This document shows positions 17,864-26,840 of a stretch of 64,000 bases of DNA, piece after piece. Every line of letters starts with the position of its first letter. Within the stretch, counting starts at the first letter, position 1. The notes under the pieces were generated by a model. That model worked only from the letters and a program-made list of their open reading frames with translations. It searched no databases and was not told the origin of the DNA. Source of the DNA: an uncultured Spartobacteria bacterium (GTDB taxonomy: Bacteria > Verrucomicrobiota > Verrucomicrobiia > Chthoniobacterales > JAATET01). The position numbers and the translations under genes were made by a program. Location: positions 1-64,000 of the forward strand of contig CALGTD010000109.1 of assembly GCA_937901895.1 (NCBI GenBank). The letters are read 5' to 3'.

Positions 17864-20458
17864 TTATTTGTAAGTGGAGCCCTTCACCTGATAGACCGGC
17901 GGAGCGATCTCCTCGGGGAGGCCGAGGGGCTCGACAATCTCCTCCTGCTCCAGATCGGAGCGCAGAGGCTTGCCTTCAGCGTCGATCAGCGTCGCCGTGA
18001 CGAACACGATGAGGTTCTTCTTGAGCTTCTGATCGATGTCCGTGCGGAAGAGACGTCCAACGAGGGGGACATCGCCAAGGAACGGAACCTTGTCCTGCAC
18101 CTTCTGGACATCTTCACGGATGAGGCCGCCAAGGGCGACGGTCATGCCGTCCCAGATCGTGATGTTCGTCGTGACCTTGCGGGTGCTGAACACGGGCTGG
18201 TTGATGACGTTGTCACTGACGATGACGCTGACGGGCTGGGCGCCGATGCCGCCCAGGCCGCCGGTGCTCGCGATGCTGCGAATCGGCGTGCCGTAGTTCA
18301 CGAAGCCGTCGAAATCGATGACCTCCGGCGACAGATCGAGATCGATCGTGTAGCCATCCGGACCGACGACGGGGGTGACTTCGAGGGTAACACCGAGATT
18401 TCGGGTTTCGAAGGCTGCCGGCGTGGTCGGAGTGATGATCGGGCTCGTGGTGAAGCCGGTGGTAACCCCGGCGCCAAAGTTGTTACCCGTGCCGATAGAC
18501 TGCGGGATCTGCGGCGGATCGAACTCGGTGGGGTAGCGGAACTCGCGAATGATGTTCACGACCGCACGTTCACCGCTGCGCGCAGTGACCTTCGGAGCGG
18601 AGAGCAAATCGATGCCCTTGCGCTGATCCAGAGCGCGGATGACGACCTGGAACTGCGGGTTCGTGTAAATTCCGGCGAGCGAGAAGATGCCAGGGGCGGC
18701 ACCCGATGTCATTCTGCTGAGCAGCCCATCGAGGCTGTTCACCGAGACGCCCGCGTTCGGGCCCGTGCCCGTGCCGGAGCGAATTCCTCTCGTCACGTAG
18801 TCCGTGCCGATCGGCTGGTTTTTACCGGGTTGGACGAAGGGGAAGCCTTCCGAACCGAGTGCGGGTTCTCCACCGGAGGCATAGACGCCATTGCCGATGG
18901 ACATGGGACCGAGCAACCAGTCGAAACCGAGTTCCTTGAGGTTGTTCTGATTGACCTCGACGAACTTGGCCTCGATCTGCACCTGCGTCGGAACGGCACC
19001 GCGGGCCGCGTCGACGATCGTATCGATGAAGTCGATGTTGTCCTGCGTGTTGCGAACGAGCAGACGGCTGCCCGAGGAGATGTATTGGGCGCTGGCGCCC
19101 TCCGGGAAATCCACACCAAGGGATTCCAGATACTCCCGTGCCGTCATCCTCGCACCCATCCGGCTTTCGGTGCTGGTGTCGTCGAAGCTGAAGGTCGACG
19201 TTTCGAGGGAAGTTCCAGACGAGCTCGGAATGAAGTTCGGAGGGACGCGGTATTCCTTCGTGATGAGTTCGTTGCTCACGTCGGTAAGCGGAACGATCGA
19301 GACGGCGACCGGATCGATCTTGATCTTGAGGCCGGCCAGATCCGCGACATAACGAAGCGCCTCGTAAAGAGGAACATTCGTAAGCGAGAGCGTGATCGGT
19401 GTATCCTCGGTGACGACGGGTGCCTGAGGAGCAGCTTCCTCACCGGGAACCGCAGGAAGCAGATCGCCACCTCCAGTTCCCGCGGAGCTGCCACCGGAAC
19501 CAAGGCTCAGGAAGATGTTCACGCCCTTTTTCGCAGGGTCGGTTTCCACCGTGTCGAGCTTCTGGCTCAGCTGGCGGAGGAGATCAACCGCATCGCGAAC
19601 CGACATGTCCTGAAAATCGATGGACGGGATGATGATCTGATTGAGCTTGGCGATGATCTGCTCGTTCTGGGAGGTCGAATCGGAGACCGTCGTTTCGATG
19701 GTGTCCTTTCCACCGAAGTAGCGGCGGTTTGGCAGACGCCAGCCTTCGGTGACCTTCCAGAGCATCCGGCTGCGGGTCTCGTTGTAAGCCTCCTGGTAGT
19801 AGGAGGAGCGGGCGAGGTTGACCTTTTCGATGCCCTTATTCGCAGCGATGTTGTAGCGGTCGAGGCTGAGCACTTCCTCGTAGCGCTTCAACGCGGAGTC
19901 GAAGCTGCCGCGGGAATAAAAGCCCTCGGCCTCCGCGAGCAGGCGGGAGACATCCTCACGCTTGGCGGCAAGGCGCGGCGTGACAGATTTGTTGTAATAG
20001 TCGGGCTGCTCGAGGTGGGAAAGCAACCGGATGGCCGGCTGATAGGTCGGATTGTATTGCTGGAGGAGGATCGTCTTGGCGACCTGCTCGGCTTCCGAGT
20101 AACGACCGGAGGCGATCAGTTCCTCGGCGTAGGTGACACCCGTGCTGCTGAATTTGCTCAAGGCCTTCGAGCGCTCGGACTGGACAGCAGGACCGCTGCC
20201 GATCAAATCCACCGCGTCGAGATAGGCAAGGTAGGCGGTCTCGTAGTCTTTTTCCGCCAGCGCGCGATCTCCCGCCTTGAGGCGCTGCTGCGCGGCAGCA
20301 AGATCCTCCTGTCGGCGGACGAGTTCACGTTGGGCGGTTCCCTCAAGGCCGCCCGTCCCGGATTGATAGGTTCCGGCCGCCGAGTCGGAAAGGGCCAGGG
20401 CGGTGAGCGCGAGACTCACTCCAACGGGGCGGATGGGTAGGATGAAAGTGCGTGTCAT
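17864..20458 (-). CDS. Amuc_1098-family pilus secretin-like outer-membrane protein, copy 2
   Basis: Second of two tandem secretin-like proteins (864 aa). Signal peptide at the N-terminus, then a helical region with TPR-like repeats (~45-230; KDYETAYLAYLDAV, SFDSALKRYEEVLSLD), N-domains including ITLSLTNVPLYEALRYVADLAGLKIKID, and the C-terminal secretin pore. Secretin hallmarks near the end are TIWDGMTVALGGLIREDVQKVQD and VPLVGRLFRTDIDQKLKKN. It is clearly homologous to the gene upstream (20480-22996) throughout, with 21 bp between them. Probable role: outer-membrane channel of a type IV pilus-like machine. It is the last gene before the terminator. Confidence 0.88.
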   Translation of the reverse strand: MTRTFILPIRPVGVSLALTALALSDSAAGTYQSGTGGLEGTAQRELVRRQEDLAAAQQRLKAGDRALAEKDYETAYLAYLDAVDLIGSGPAVQSERSKALSKFSSTGVTYAEELIASGRYSEAEQVAKTILLQQYNPTYQPAIRLLSHLEQPDYYNKSVTPRLAAKREDVSRLLAEAEGFYSRGSFDSALKRYEEVLSLDRYNIAANKGIEKVNLARSSYYQEAYNETRSRMLWKVTEGWRLPNRRYFGGKDTIETTVSDSTSQNEQIIAKLNQIIIPSIDFQDMSVRDAVDLLRQLSQKLDTVETDPAKKGVNIFLSLGSGGSSAGTGGGDLLPAVPGEEAAPQAPVVTEDTPITLSLTNVPLYEALRYVADLAGLKIKIDPVAVSIVPLTDVSNELITKEYRVPPNFIPSSSGTSLETSTFSFDDTSTESRMGARMTAREYLESLGVDFPEGASAQYISSGSRLLVRNTQDNIDFIDTIVDAARGAVPTQVQIEAKFVEVNQNNLKELGFDWLLGPMSIGNGVYASGGEPALGSEGFPFVQPGKNQPIGTDYVTRGIRSGTGTGPNAGVSVNSLDGLLSRMTSGAAPGIFSLAGIYTNPQFQVVIRALDQRKGIDLLSAPKVTARSGERAVVNIIREFRYPTEFDPPQIPQSIGTGNNFGAGVTTGFTTSPIITPTTPAAFETRNLGVTLEVTPVVGPDGYTIDLDLSPEVIDFDGFVNYGTPIRSIASTGGLGGIGAQPVSVIVSDNVINQPVFSTRKVTTNITIWDGMTVALGGLIREDVQKVQDKVPFLGDVPLVGRLFRTDIDQKLKKNLIVFVTATLIDAEGKPLRSDLEQEEIVEPLGLPEEIAPPVYQVKGSTYK

Positions 20459-20479
20459 GGGATGGGATTCAGGCGGCGA

Positions 20480-22996
20480 TTAAAGGGAGGGAAGGTCTGG
20501 GTTGCTGAGCGGATCGCCAGGAATGTCCTCTCCGCCGACAGCGGCGGCGTCGGTCGCGGCGACCTCTTCGTCGTCGATTACCTGTTTGATCAGGGGCTGA
20601 CCGGCGGGATCAAGCAGTGCCGCAGTCACGAACATGATGAGGTTGCGCTTGATATGCTGGTCGGCGGAGCTGCGGAACAGACGCCCGACAAGCGGGATGT
20701 CGCCGATGATGGGGGTCTTGTCCTCGACCTTCTGCACGTCCTCGCGCATCAAGCCGCCAAGAACCACGGTCTGGCCGTCGTAGATGGTGACCATTGTCGT
20801 GACCTGACGGACGCTGAAGACCGGCTGGTTGATCGTGTTTTCAGAGACGAGCACCTGGGCGGAGTTGCCGGTGTCGGCTGACACGAGGAAGCCGAGGGCG
20901 TCGATGGAAGTCTGAGCGTTGGTCGCCGTGGTGTAGATCGGGCTGCCGTAGTTGATGAATCCGTCGAACTCGGTCACGCGCGGCGAGAGATTGAGGTCAA
21001 TCGTCATGCCGTCGGGACCAATGGTCGGCTCGACTTCGAGTTCAACACCGAGGTTGCGGGTTTCGAAACCTGACGGAGTGGTCGGCGTGACAGGCGTAAA
21101 GCCCTGGGTGCCCACGGTCTGCGGGATCTGCGGCGGATCGAACTGCGTGGGATAGCGGAACTCGCGAACGACCTGGATGGTCGCGCGGTTGCCGCTCTTC
21201 GTGAGGACCTTCGGTGCGGTCATCAGATCGATGCCCTTCTTTTGGTTGAGGGCACGCAGCACGACCTGGAACTGCGGATTGGTGAAGACGCCTGCGATGG
21301 CGAATGCACCGGGGGCGGCTCCAAGAGGAGAGCCAAAGAGGAGGCCGTCGAGAGCGTTGACGCTGATTGCGGTGCCGCCCGAACGATTGCCGCCGGTGAT
21401 GGGGCCTGCCGTCGAGCTGCTGGCACCGACGGGATAGCTGATTCCGGGTTCGGTAATCGGATAAGCACCACTGTCGATCGTGGAGCCAAAGCCGGAGGTT
21501 CCACCGCCTCCGTAGACGCCCGAGCCGAAGGGAAGGGCGAATTGGCCAAGCAGCCAGTCGAAGCCGAGTTCCTTCAGGTTGTTCTGGGTGACCTCGACGA
21601 AGCGCGCTTCGATTTCCACCTGGCTGGGAGCGGTGGTTTCGTTTTCAACCAGCGTGTCGATGAGATCGATGTTCGGCTGGGTGTTGCGAACAATGAGCTT
21701 GGAGCTGCTGGGGAGGTAGTTCGCGCTGGCTCCGGGCGGGAAGGACACGCCACGGGATTCGAGGAACTCCTTCGCTCCGGAACGGGAGACCGTCGCTGTG
21801 GCAGCGGCGGGAGCGCCGAAGCCGAATCCGCCGGTATCCGCCGTGTCGCCGGCGGGAGCAGCCTGAATGAAGCCCGGGGGAACCTTGTATTCCTTGAGAA
21901 TCAGGACATCGGTCGGAGTGTTGATCGGGACTATTGCAACCGCGTAGGGCTCGACCTTGACCTTCAGGTTCGCGGCGCGTGCGATGTAGTTGAGCGCCTC
22001 CCGAAGGGAAATGTCGGAGAGGGTGAGCGTGATGCGGGTGGAGGCATCGACCCCGGGGCCGAGGTTGAGGACGATGTTCACGCCGCGCTTGGATGCATCG
22101 GACTCGAGGTTGTCAAGCTGCTTGGCGCGCAGCTTGACGTATTCGATTGCTTCGCGGACGGTTGCCTCGCGGAACTGGATGCTGGGAATGCGGATGTCGG
22201 AGAGCTTCCGGTTGATGGAAGCCGTTCCACGCGTGTCGAGCACAGGCTGCTCGATGATTTGCGAGACTCCCGCGTCGTATTTGGTAACGGGGAGTTCCCA
22301 CGCGGCGTCCACATCGGTGATCAGCTCGGAGCGGGTGGCGTTGTAGGCGGAGATCGCGGAATTTTCGCGAGCGTTGTCGATACGCTCCATCAACCGGCGG
22401 GCGGCGATGTTGTATTTGTCGATGTTCAGGACCTGCTCGCAGCGCTTGAACGCAAGGTCGAACTCGCCGCTCTGGTAGAAGCCGTCAGCCTCCCGGAGGA
22501 GCTGCTTGACTTCCTCCACGCTCGCGACGAAGCCGGGAGTGATCGTCGGGTTGTAGACGTTGCCGGCCTTGAGATCCCGGCGCAGCGAAAGAGCGGGACC
22601 GTAGTCCGGGGCGTATTGCTCCTGAAGGATGACGTTGATCGTCGTTTCCGCGTCGGCGTAACGCCCCTCGGAAATGCGCTGGCGGGCAAGCTGCACGGTC
22701 GCATCGCAGAAGTTGTTGAGGGCTTCGGAGCGAATCGCGGCGGTTGCCGTGCCGCCGCTGGGAAGGGAATCCACCGCACTCTTGAAGTAGGCGTAGGCGG
22801 ATTCATAATCGCGGTTCGCCATGGCGGCCTTGCCATTCTTGATGGCTTCGGCGGCGTAATCGCTGATTTGTTCGCGACGTTGAATCTCGCGAGCCGCGGC
22901 TCCCTGAACACCCGCCTGCTGCGCGAAGAGGGGGGGGGTCAGGGTTGCGAGGGCAAGCGTGGGAATTCCGAGGAGCAGTGCGGCTTGTCTTGGCAT
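20480..22996 (-). CDS. Amuc_1098-family pilus secretin-like outer-membrane protein, copy 1
   Basis: First of the tandem secretins. I take the ATG at 22996 (838 aa, MPRQAALLLGIP..., a clean signal peptide ending FAQQ); an in-frame upstream start adds 24 residues without a better signal. Like its partner it has an N-terminal TPR-like helical part (ANRDYESAYAYFKSAVDSLP, EFDLAFKRCEQVLNID), secretin N-domains (ITLTLSDISLREALNYIARAA) and the pore domain ending TIYDGQTVVLGGLMREDV, IPLVGRLFRSSADQHIKRN. The family was named from Akkermansia Amuc_1098. It sits 85 bp after the Amuc_1099-like gene in the same transcript. Confidence 0.9.
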   Translation of the reverse strand: MPRQAALLLGIPTLALATLTPPLFAQQAGVQGAAAREIQRREQISDYAAEAIKNGKAAMANRDYESAYAYFKSAVDSLPSGGTATAAIRSEALNNFCDATVQLARQRISEGRYADAETTINVILQEQYAPDYGPALSLRRDLKAGNVYNPTITPGFVASVEEVKQLLREADGFYQSGEFDLAFKRCEQVLNIDKYNIAARRLMERIDNARENSAISAYNATRSELITDVDAAWELPVTKYDAGVSQIIEQPVLDTRGTASINRKLSDIRIPSIQFREATVREAIEYVKLRAKQLDNLESDASKRGVNIVLNLGPGVDASTRITLTLSDISLREALNYIARAANLKVKVEPYAVAIVPINTPTDVLILKEYKVPPGFIQAAPAGDTADTGGFGFGAPAAATATVSRSGAKEFLESRGVSFPPGASANYLPSSSKLIVRNTQPNIDLIDTLVENETTAPSQVEIEARFVEVTQNNLKELGFDWLLGQFALPFGSGVYGGGGTSGFGSTIDSGAYPITEPGISYPVGASSSTAGPITGGNRSGGTAISVNALDGLLFGSPLGAAPGAFAIAGVFTNPQFQVVLRALNQKKGIDLMTAPKVLTKSGNRATIQVVREFRYPTQFDPPQIPQTVGTQGFTPVTPTTPSGFETRNLGVELEVEPTIGPDGMTIDLNLSPRVTEFDGFINYGSPIYTTATNAQTSIDALGFLVSADTGNSAQVLVSENTINQPVFSVRQVTTMVTIYDGQTVVLGGLMREDVQKVEDKTPIIGDIPLVGRLFRSSADQHIKRNLIMFVTAALLDPAGQPLIKQVIDDEEVAATDAAAVGGEDIPGDPLSNPDLPSL

Positions 22997-23081
22997 GGTT
23001 AAGGCAAAAGTGACGGGAAGCGGTTTCTGAGAGGAGAGTGTATCCGGCAGGCGGGGGTGTGGGTCCAAAGTGCGTGCTGAG

Positions 23082-24020
23082 CTAGTCGGCCTTCGGGACA
23101 GTGATCCGCTCCTGCGTTTGAGCGTTTTCGATTACTGCCTGGGTGTCGGAGATGTCAATGAGTTTGTAACTGACGTTTGGCTCCGGCTCCAAAGAGAACG
23201 AATCGAGTTTCTTGACCTTGAGTTCCGAGCCGTCCCACAGGTAGCTCATGCGGGCGAACTGGGTGGGGGAGTCGATCACCTTGTCGTAGATGAGAACGAT
23301 CTGCTCGCCGGTCTCCTGATTCTCGATCGTGAGCTCGGAGATGTCCTTTTCGAGGCCGCTGACGGCTTCCGTCTTGGGCTCGTATTTGATGAGCTTGTAG
23401 GGGGTGCCCTCCACCATTTCGCCGATTTTGCGGAACTGGGTGGGCTGGCGCAGGTCGAGGGTATTGACCGTGAAGGTTTCTCCTTCGTCAGGAGTGCCGC
23501 TGAACTTCAGGCGGAAGGGTTCCTTGACCCACTCGAGAAGGCGCAGCTTGCTGGCGTATCCCGGGCGGGACTTGGGATCGTTCGGGTCGGTCTTGGCAAG
23601 GAATTCCTCGACGTTGGTGAACTTGTCGCCATCGGGATCCGCGTTGCGGAGGTTGCCGTCGGAGAAGTCGATGTTGTGCTCGACGATCCATTTGTTGTCG
23701 ATGGGCGGAAAGAGCGGAGTGTCGCTCTTGAAGGGATTTTCGGGGTCGGCGCCGTCGACGCTGATGAACGGCTCGGAGACGAAGAGGGAACCTTCGTGAA
23801 CCGCCCATTCGGCGGGGGAGGTCAGCGATTCCGTGCGCTTGACGACGACTTCCGTCGGTGGCGCCGGGAGCTGGTTGTTCGCCGGGCGGAAGTTCTTCTG
23901 CTCTTCGAACAACTGCTCGAAGTTCAGGATGTTCATGACGATGAGGCCGGCGAACACGAGGACGAGAAGTCCGACGAGGGCCAGAATGATGCGATCAAAG
24001 TGTTTCTTGAACCAGTCCAT
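23082..24020 (-). CDS. Amuc_1099-family pilus-like system protein
   Basis: A 312-aa inner-membrane-anchored protein: short cytoplasmic start MDWFKKHFDR, one transmembrane helix (~11-32), then a periplasmic domain. The region around residues 115-150 (DNKWIVEHNIDFSDGNLRNADPD) includes the calcium-binding-like acidic run NADPDGDKFTNVEEFLAKTDPNDP, which resembles a dockerin/EF-hand-type loop. The C-terminal half is beta-rich. Identity rests on its place between the Amuc_1100-like gene and the secretins and on the overall plan. Exact role in the pilus-like complex is unknown. Confidence 0.85.
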   Translation of the reverse strand: MDWFKKHFDRIILALVGLLVLVFAGLIVMNILNFEQLFEEQKNFRPANNQLPAPPTEVVVKRTESLTSPAEWAVHEGSLFVSEPFISVDGADPENPFKSDTPLFPPIDNKWIVEHNIDFSDGNLRNADPDGDKFTNVEEFLAKTDPNDPKSRPGYASKLRLLEWVKEPFRLKFSGTPDEGETFTVNTLDLRQPTQFRKIGEMVEGTPYKLIKYEPKTEAVSGLEKDISELTIENQETGEQIVLIYDKVIDSPTQFARMSYLWDGSELKVKKLDSFSLEPEPNVSYKLIDISDTQAVIENAQTQERITVPKAD

Positions 24021-24032
24021 GTGGGGAAGGGC

Positions 24033-25016
24033 TTATTCCTTGCTGTCAGCGAGGTTGAACGTGAGCATTTCGATGCGGGCGCCGACGGTGAGAGTCTCTA
24101 GGCCGACGAGGACGCGGAGGGTGGAGGTCGGAGCCGCGGCAGAGGGTTCGTTGCTCGTTGTATTGGTGCCGAGCAGGCTGGCGAGTTCATCGCCGGGAGA
24201 ACTGGATGGCGGCGGCGTGGAGCTGTTGCTTGCCGTCTCCGGGGGTGCTTCGCGGGAAGGTCCGGTGGTGGCGCTGTTCTCGATATTCAACGCGCGAATG
24301 ACGAGGAACTGGCTGGCGCGGGCGATCGCGTTGAGCGATTGCCGGGCCTTGCCCTGGTCCGCCACGAAGACGACTTCGAATGGAGCGGCGCTCACGATCG
24401 AACGGGAGGGGGCAGACTGCGAACGGCCGCCGGAAGGCTGCTGGTTGCCGCCCGGACGAGGTTCCGGCTCTGTGGAAGCGGCACCACCTTCCTGCGGAAG
24501 CAGATCCCGGCGGATGGAAACGATGCGGCGGACCTTTGCCTCGATGAGCTGGTCGATCACGAGGCGGATGGCCTTGAGCTGCCGGTAAAGCGGAGCCGCG
24601 GCCTGGTCGGACGGAAGCTCTGCCTGGTAGCGGTCGAAGCCGAGGTAAAACGCCGGGTCGAGCTCCACACTGTTTGCGGCTGCGGAGGCCTGAACCTCCG
24701 ACACCATGGCGCGCAGTTTGTCCTGAAATGCGGAGGGAGAAATCTGCTCGAGAGGCTCCTGCATCTCGTTGATTTGCGCGACGAGCTTTTCGTAGGCGCT
24801 CTTGTATTCGGCGGTGAGTTCCGCGTAGGCGGCGTTGTTTTCCGCGCTGGGGAAGGGAACTCGGTTCTTCAGCGAAACGAATTTCCGGGCCTTGCCCTCA
24901 TACGTCTCGCGAACTTCCGTGTAGTGGCTGTAGCCGCTGTAGAGAAGGAAGCCGAGCGCCGCGGCGCCGACAGCAGTGACGGTGGCGTAACCGATCAAAA
25001 ACGGATTCTTTTTCAT
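24033..25016 (-). CDS. Amuc_1100-family pilus-like protein (PilO-like)
   Basis: A 327-aa membrane-anchored protein with an N-terminal helix (FLIGYATVTAVGAAALGFLLY, residues ~6-26), a long alpha-helical/coiled-coil stretch (~30-175), a low-complexity Pro/Ser/Gly linker (~177-210) and a C-terminal alpha/beta domain (FEVVFVADQGKARQSLNAIARASQFLVIRALNIE) like the ferredoxin-fold of PilO. A second low-complexity segment (~250-290) precedes the last strands. In Akkermansia the Amuc_1100 protein is a surface protein reported to signal through TLR2; nothing here shows that activity. It follows the PilM-like gene by 6 bp. Confidence 0.88.
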   Translation of the reverse strand: MKKNPFLIGYATVTAVGAAALGFLLYSGYSHYTEVRETYEGKARKFVSLKNRVPFPSAENNAAYAELTAEYKSAYEKLVAQINEMQEPLEQISPSAFQDKLRAMVSEVQASAAANSVELDPAFYLGFDRYQAELPSDQAAAPLYRQLKAIRLVIDQLIEAKVRRIVSIRRDLLPQEGGAASTEPEPRPGGNQQPSGGRSQSAPSRSIVSAAPFEVVFVADQGKARQSLNAIARASQFLVIRALNIENSATTGPSREAPPETASNSSTPPPSSSPGDELASLLGTNTTSNEPSAAAPTSTLRVLVGLETLTVGARIEMLTFNLADSKE

Positions 25017-25022
25017 CCAGGG

Positions 25023-26801
25023 TCAGGGCAGGGCGATGGGGTTCTTGAGGGGGAGGATGATCTGGTAGGCGTAGGCCCAGGTTTCATCGTCGGGCTGTTT
25101 GCGCACGGTGACCATTTCCGTCTTCTTCTGGGGGTCCACAGCGAAGAGCTCGGACTTTTCGAGATTGTTCACGAAATCGTCGATGACCTTGGCCTGGTTG
25201 GGATTGTTGAAATAGAGGCCGTCGATCTGGAGTGCGGTGATTCCGTTGACCGGCGGTGGTTCCGCGGGTCTGGCGGAAGCAGGCTGGCCAGGCCGCGGGC
25301 GCGGGGTCGGCGTCGGAGCGGCGGTCCGCGGAGCGGCGGTCAATGCGCCGGAAATCGTGACGGGCCGGCCGTTGCTCAACGGAGTCAACCGGGTGATCCA
25401 GATGAAGTCGGGCGGGAGCTTGGTGCCGAGCTCGTCGATGATGCGGACCCAGATTTCGCGCTCGATGGAGGCGGTGATGAGGGGATCCGCAATGGCGGCG
25501 AGCTGTTCTTGGGAGCGCTTGGCGGCGTCGAAGGCTGCTGCCTGGCTCTCGAGTCCGCTGAGTTCACTGTCGATCGAGGCGAGGACCTCTTCGTGGACGG
25601 CCGCGGCCTTCCAGTAATACACCCAGAACATCAGAATGCCCAGGAACAGGCAGGCCGTTGCTGCGATGAGGAAGGGCTTGCGCTTGTCCAGTGCCTGGGC
25701 GTTGACGACCGTCGGAGGACGGAGATTCAGCTCGATCGGACAATTTCCCGCGTCACGCAGCGCGAGGCCCACCGTCTCGCCAAGGGCATGTGCCCGGGTG
25801 GAGAGAAGCTGCACGTCCGCGGTGGAGGCGACCTTCACGTTCCGGAAAGGATTCAGGAACTCGATCGGCATCTGCATCTTCTCCGAGAAGAACTCGAGCA
25901 TGTAGGGCATGCTGGCCGCTCCACCGGCGAGGTAGACACGGCTCGGCTGACTGCCGTGCTGGTTTGCCCGGTAGAAGCTGATCGAGCGCGCGATATCCGC
26001 GTGCAGGCGGGTCAGCGAGGTGCGGGCAAGTTTGGAGATGCGGGCAACGATCTCGTCCTCGGGATCCGCATAGGAACCACCGAGACCAACGAAGCCTTTT
26101 TCCTTCTTGATCAATTCGGCGGCCTCGAACGGCTGGCCGAACTCCTTGGCGACCGCCCCGGTGATCGTGCTGCCGCCGATCGGAATGCTGCGGGTGAAGG
26201 TCTTCTCTCCTTCAATGAAGAGCAGGTTCGTCGTGCGGGCACCGATGTCGACGATGAGGCTGCACCCCTGGGCGTCGGGATAATTGTAACGGAAGGCGTT
26301 GACCAGGGCCATCGGCGCGAGGTCGATGGTCTGCGGGGCGAATCCTGCGGATTCCACGGCCGCGTTGACCGCCTCGAGCGCATCGGTCTTCATCGCCACG
26401 AGGACGACGTTCAGCTTGCCGTCGACGGGCTGCCCGAGTGGCTGGTAATCCCACACGACCTCGTCGATCGGGAAGGGGATGTTCTGCTGGGCTTCGAAGC
26501 CGATGATTTGATTCAGATCCTCGGGAGTCGAGCCGGGGAGGCCCAGATAACGGGAGAAGACGGACTGCGACGGAAGGGCGTAGTTGATTTCGCCGCCCGC
26601 GGATTTCCAGTTCTTCTTCATTTCCCCGATCGTCGCTTCGATCTGGCCGGGCCGGGAAGCATCGGCACCGGGATCGGCGAGGAGTTCGGAAACCTGAATT
26701 CTATCGAGGGTGAGGGAGCCGTCCGGGGACGTGTGGAACTCAGCGAGTGCCACCGTCTGCATCCCCAGATTCAGCACTCGTGTGCGGGTCGGTGCAGCCA
26801 T
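25023..26801 (-). CDS. Amuc_1101-family PilM-like protein fused to a PilN-like membrane domain
   Basis: A 592-aa protein. Residues ~1-360 are an actin-like ATPase fold of the PilM type: NLGMQTVALAEF, IIGFEAQQNIPFPIDEVVWDYQ, the phosphate-binding SLIVDIGARTTNLLFIEG, then SRVYLAGGAASMPYMLEFFSEK. A transmembrane helix at ~385-405 (FLIAATACLFLGILMFWVYYW) leads into a periplasmic PilN-like domain with coiled coil and WVRIIDELGTKLPPDFIWITRL. A Pro-rich linker interrupts the last domain. In classical type IV pilus systems PilM and PilN are separate interacting proteins; here they are one chain. Confidence 0.9.
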   Translation of the reverse strand: MAAPTRTRVLNLGMQTVALAEFHTSPDGSLTLDRIQVSELLADPGADASRPGQIEATIGEMKKNWKSAGGEINYALPSQSVFSRYLGLPGSTPEDLNQIIGFEAQQNIPFPIDEVVWDYQPLGQPVDGKLNVVLVAMKTDALEAVNAAVESAGFAPQTIDLAPMALVNAFRYNYPDAQGCSLIVDIGARTTNLLFIEGEKTFTRSIPIGGSTITGAVAKEFGQPFEAAELIKKEKGFVGLGGSYADPEDEIVARISKLARTSLTRLHADIARSISFYRANQHGSQPSRVYLAGGAASMPYMLEFFSEKMQMPIEFLNPFRNVKVASTADVQLLSTRAHALGETVGLALRDAGNCPIELNLRPPTVVNAQALDKRKPFLIAATACLFLGILMFWVYYWKAAAVHEEVLASIDSELSGLESQAAAFDAAKRSQEQLAAIADPLITASIEREIWVRIIDELGTKLPPDFIWITRLTPLSNGRPVTISGALTAAPRTAAPTPTPRPRPGQPASARPAEPPPVNGITALQIDGLYFNNPNQAKVIDDFVNNLEKSELFAVDPQKKTEMVTVRKQPDDETWAYAYQIILPLKNPIALP

Positions 26802-26840
26802 TCGGAAGGAAACGTGTCGGGTGAAATTGGGGTGGAAGGA

